DNA from: Oscillibacter sp.
GTDB taxonomy: Bacteria > Bacillota > Clostridia > Oscillospirales > Oscillospiraceae
DNA length: 20,667 bases
Reading direction: 5' to 3'
NCBI GenBank assembly: GCA_003522105.1
Contig: DPGF01000048.1
Coordinates: forward strand, 1-20,667
Position 1 is the first letter of the stretch. Every line of letters starts with the position of its first letter. The translations under genes and the position numbers were made by a program. The notes beneath the pieces are model-generated. The model ran no database searches. It was not told the origin of the DNA and saw nothing but the letters and a program-made list of their open reading frames with translations. Shown piece by piece: positions 20,485-20,667 of this stretch.

Positions 20485-20502
20485 AGGAAAATCAATTTTC
20501 CT
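20485..20502 (+). other. Small perfect hairpin before leader copy B
   Basis: AGGAAAAT (20485-20492) and ATTTTCCT (20495-20502) pair perfectly around CA, immediately before the conserved AAGGGGATACGATA. Weak AT stem; role unknown. Confidence 0.4.
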
Positions 20503-20667
20503 AAGGGGATACGATAACGACCAAAACGGCAGTTTTCTCCGCAAAACGGCGTGAAAATGGCAGAAATCGAAAAGTTTTGCAATTTTTTGAGCATCTTCGT
20601 TTTTTGACCGCCACCCGGAAGGGCCGCCGCGCCGCCGCTTGACTGCCTCCGGAAAGATGGAAATTTA
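20502..20667 (+). promoter_or_regulatory. Leader copy B, predicted to precede a second SLH-type gene
   Basis: TAAGGGGATACGATA (20502-20516), AAGTTTTGCAA with TTTTGA (about 20571-20590) and the 23-nt block ending GGAAATTTA at the last base of the window match the SLH leader of 19675-19841 in order and spacing, on the other strand. In copy A the next bases are the ribosome site and the ATG comes 19 nt later. A plus-strand gene should therefore start about 20 nt past the window end. Confidence 0.7.

Noticed and set aside
20153..20594. Several overlapping frames of 80-133 codons in the GC-rich leader region
   Set aside because: All are proline/arginine-rich products of GC-rich DNA, open in several frames at once and without ribosome sites.

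Overview
The window looks like chromosomal DNA of a low-to-mid-GC gut-type Firmicute, most likely an Oscillospiraceae/Ruminococcaceae-like anaerobe. The grounds are strong AGGAGG-type ribosome binding sites, a 1085-residue SLH-domain surface protein with a MKKLLAMVLA-type signal peptide, a TRAP transporter, an NhaC antiporter, and no oxygen-dependent enzyme anywhere. This assignment is inferred from gene style only. No rRNA, tRNA, CRISPR array, transposase or integrase was seen.

Region 1 (79-15574) is a moderate-GC metabolic block. It is bounded by two identical 78-bp GC-rich direct repeats (1-78 and 15575-15652), each carrying the last 24 codons and stop of the same unidentified gene. The arrangement resembles an integrated island with attL/attR-like ends. 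It contains two catabolic units. (a) A LysR regulator (minus) faces a plus-strand operon of nine genes: HpcH/HpaI aldolase, 4-oxalocrotonate-decarboxylase-like and 2-oxopent-4-enoate-hydratase-like FAH-fold paralogues, an amidohydrolase, two tautomerase-superfamily proteins beginning Met-Pro, a ketopantoate-reductase-like oxidoreductase, a HisC-like aminotransferase and an NhaC-type antiporter. Together the first enzymes form the lower half of an aromatic meta-cleavage pathway without a ring-cleaving dioxygenase. (b) A minus-strand unit has an XRE-cupin regulator, a complete TRAP transporter (dctP, dctQ, dctM), an M20D amidohydrolase and a tandem NTF2-like protein. I infer that the island imports and breaks down a conjugated organic acid through a 2-oxo-dienoate intermediate. 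The substrate cannot be named from the sequence.

Between the aminotransferase and the antiporter gene, the minus strand carries a consensus sigma-70 promoter and a strong intrinsic terminator 48 bp beyond it, with no gene between: a candidate small RNA of about 78 nt.

Region 2 (15575-16304) is GC-rich: the right repeat, a perfect odd palindrome fused to a strong terminator, then a lone phage tail-fibre-like gene.

Region 3 (16318-20667) holds the SLH surface-protein gene (minus) and about 1 kb of regulatory DNA. The SLH leader has a multibranched RNA fold close to the predicted transcription start. Three blocks of the leader recur, in the same order and at almost the same spacing, on the opposite strand at 20502-20667, which predicts a second, divergent SLH-type gene just beyond the window end.
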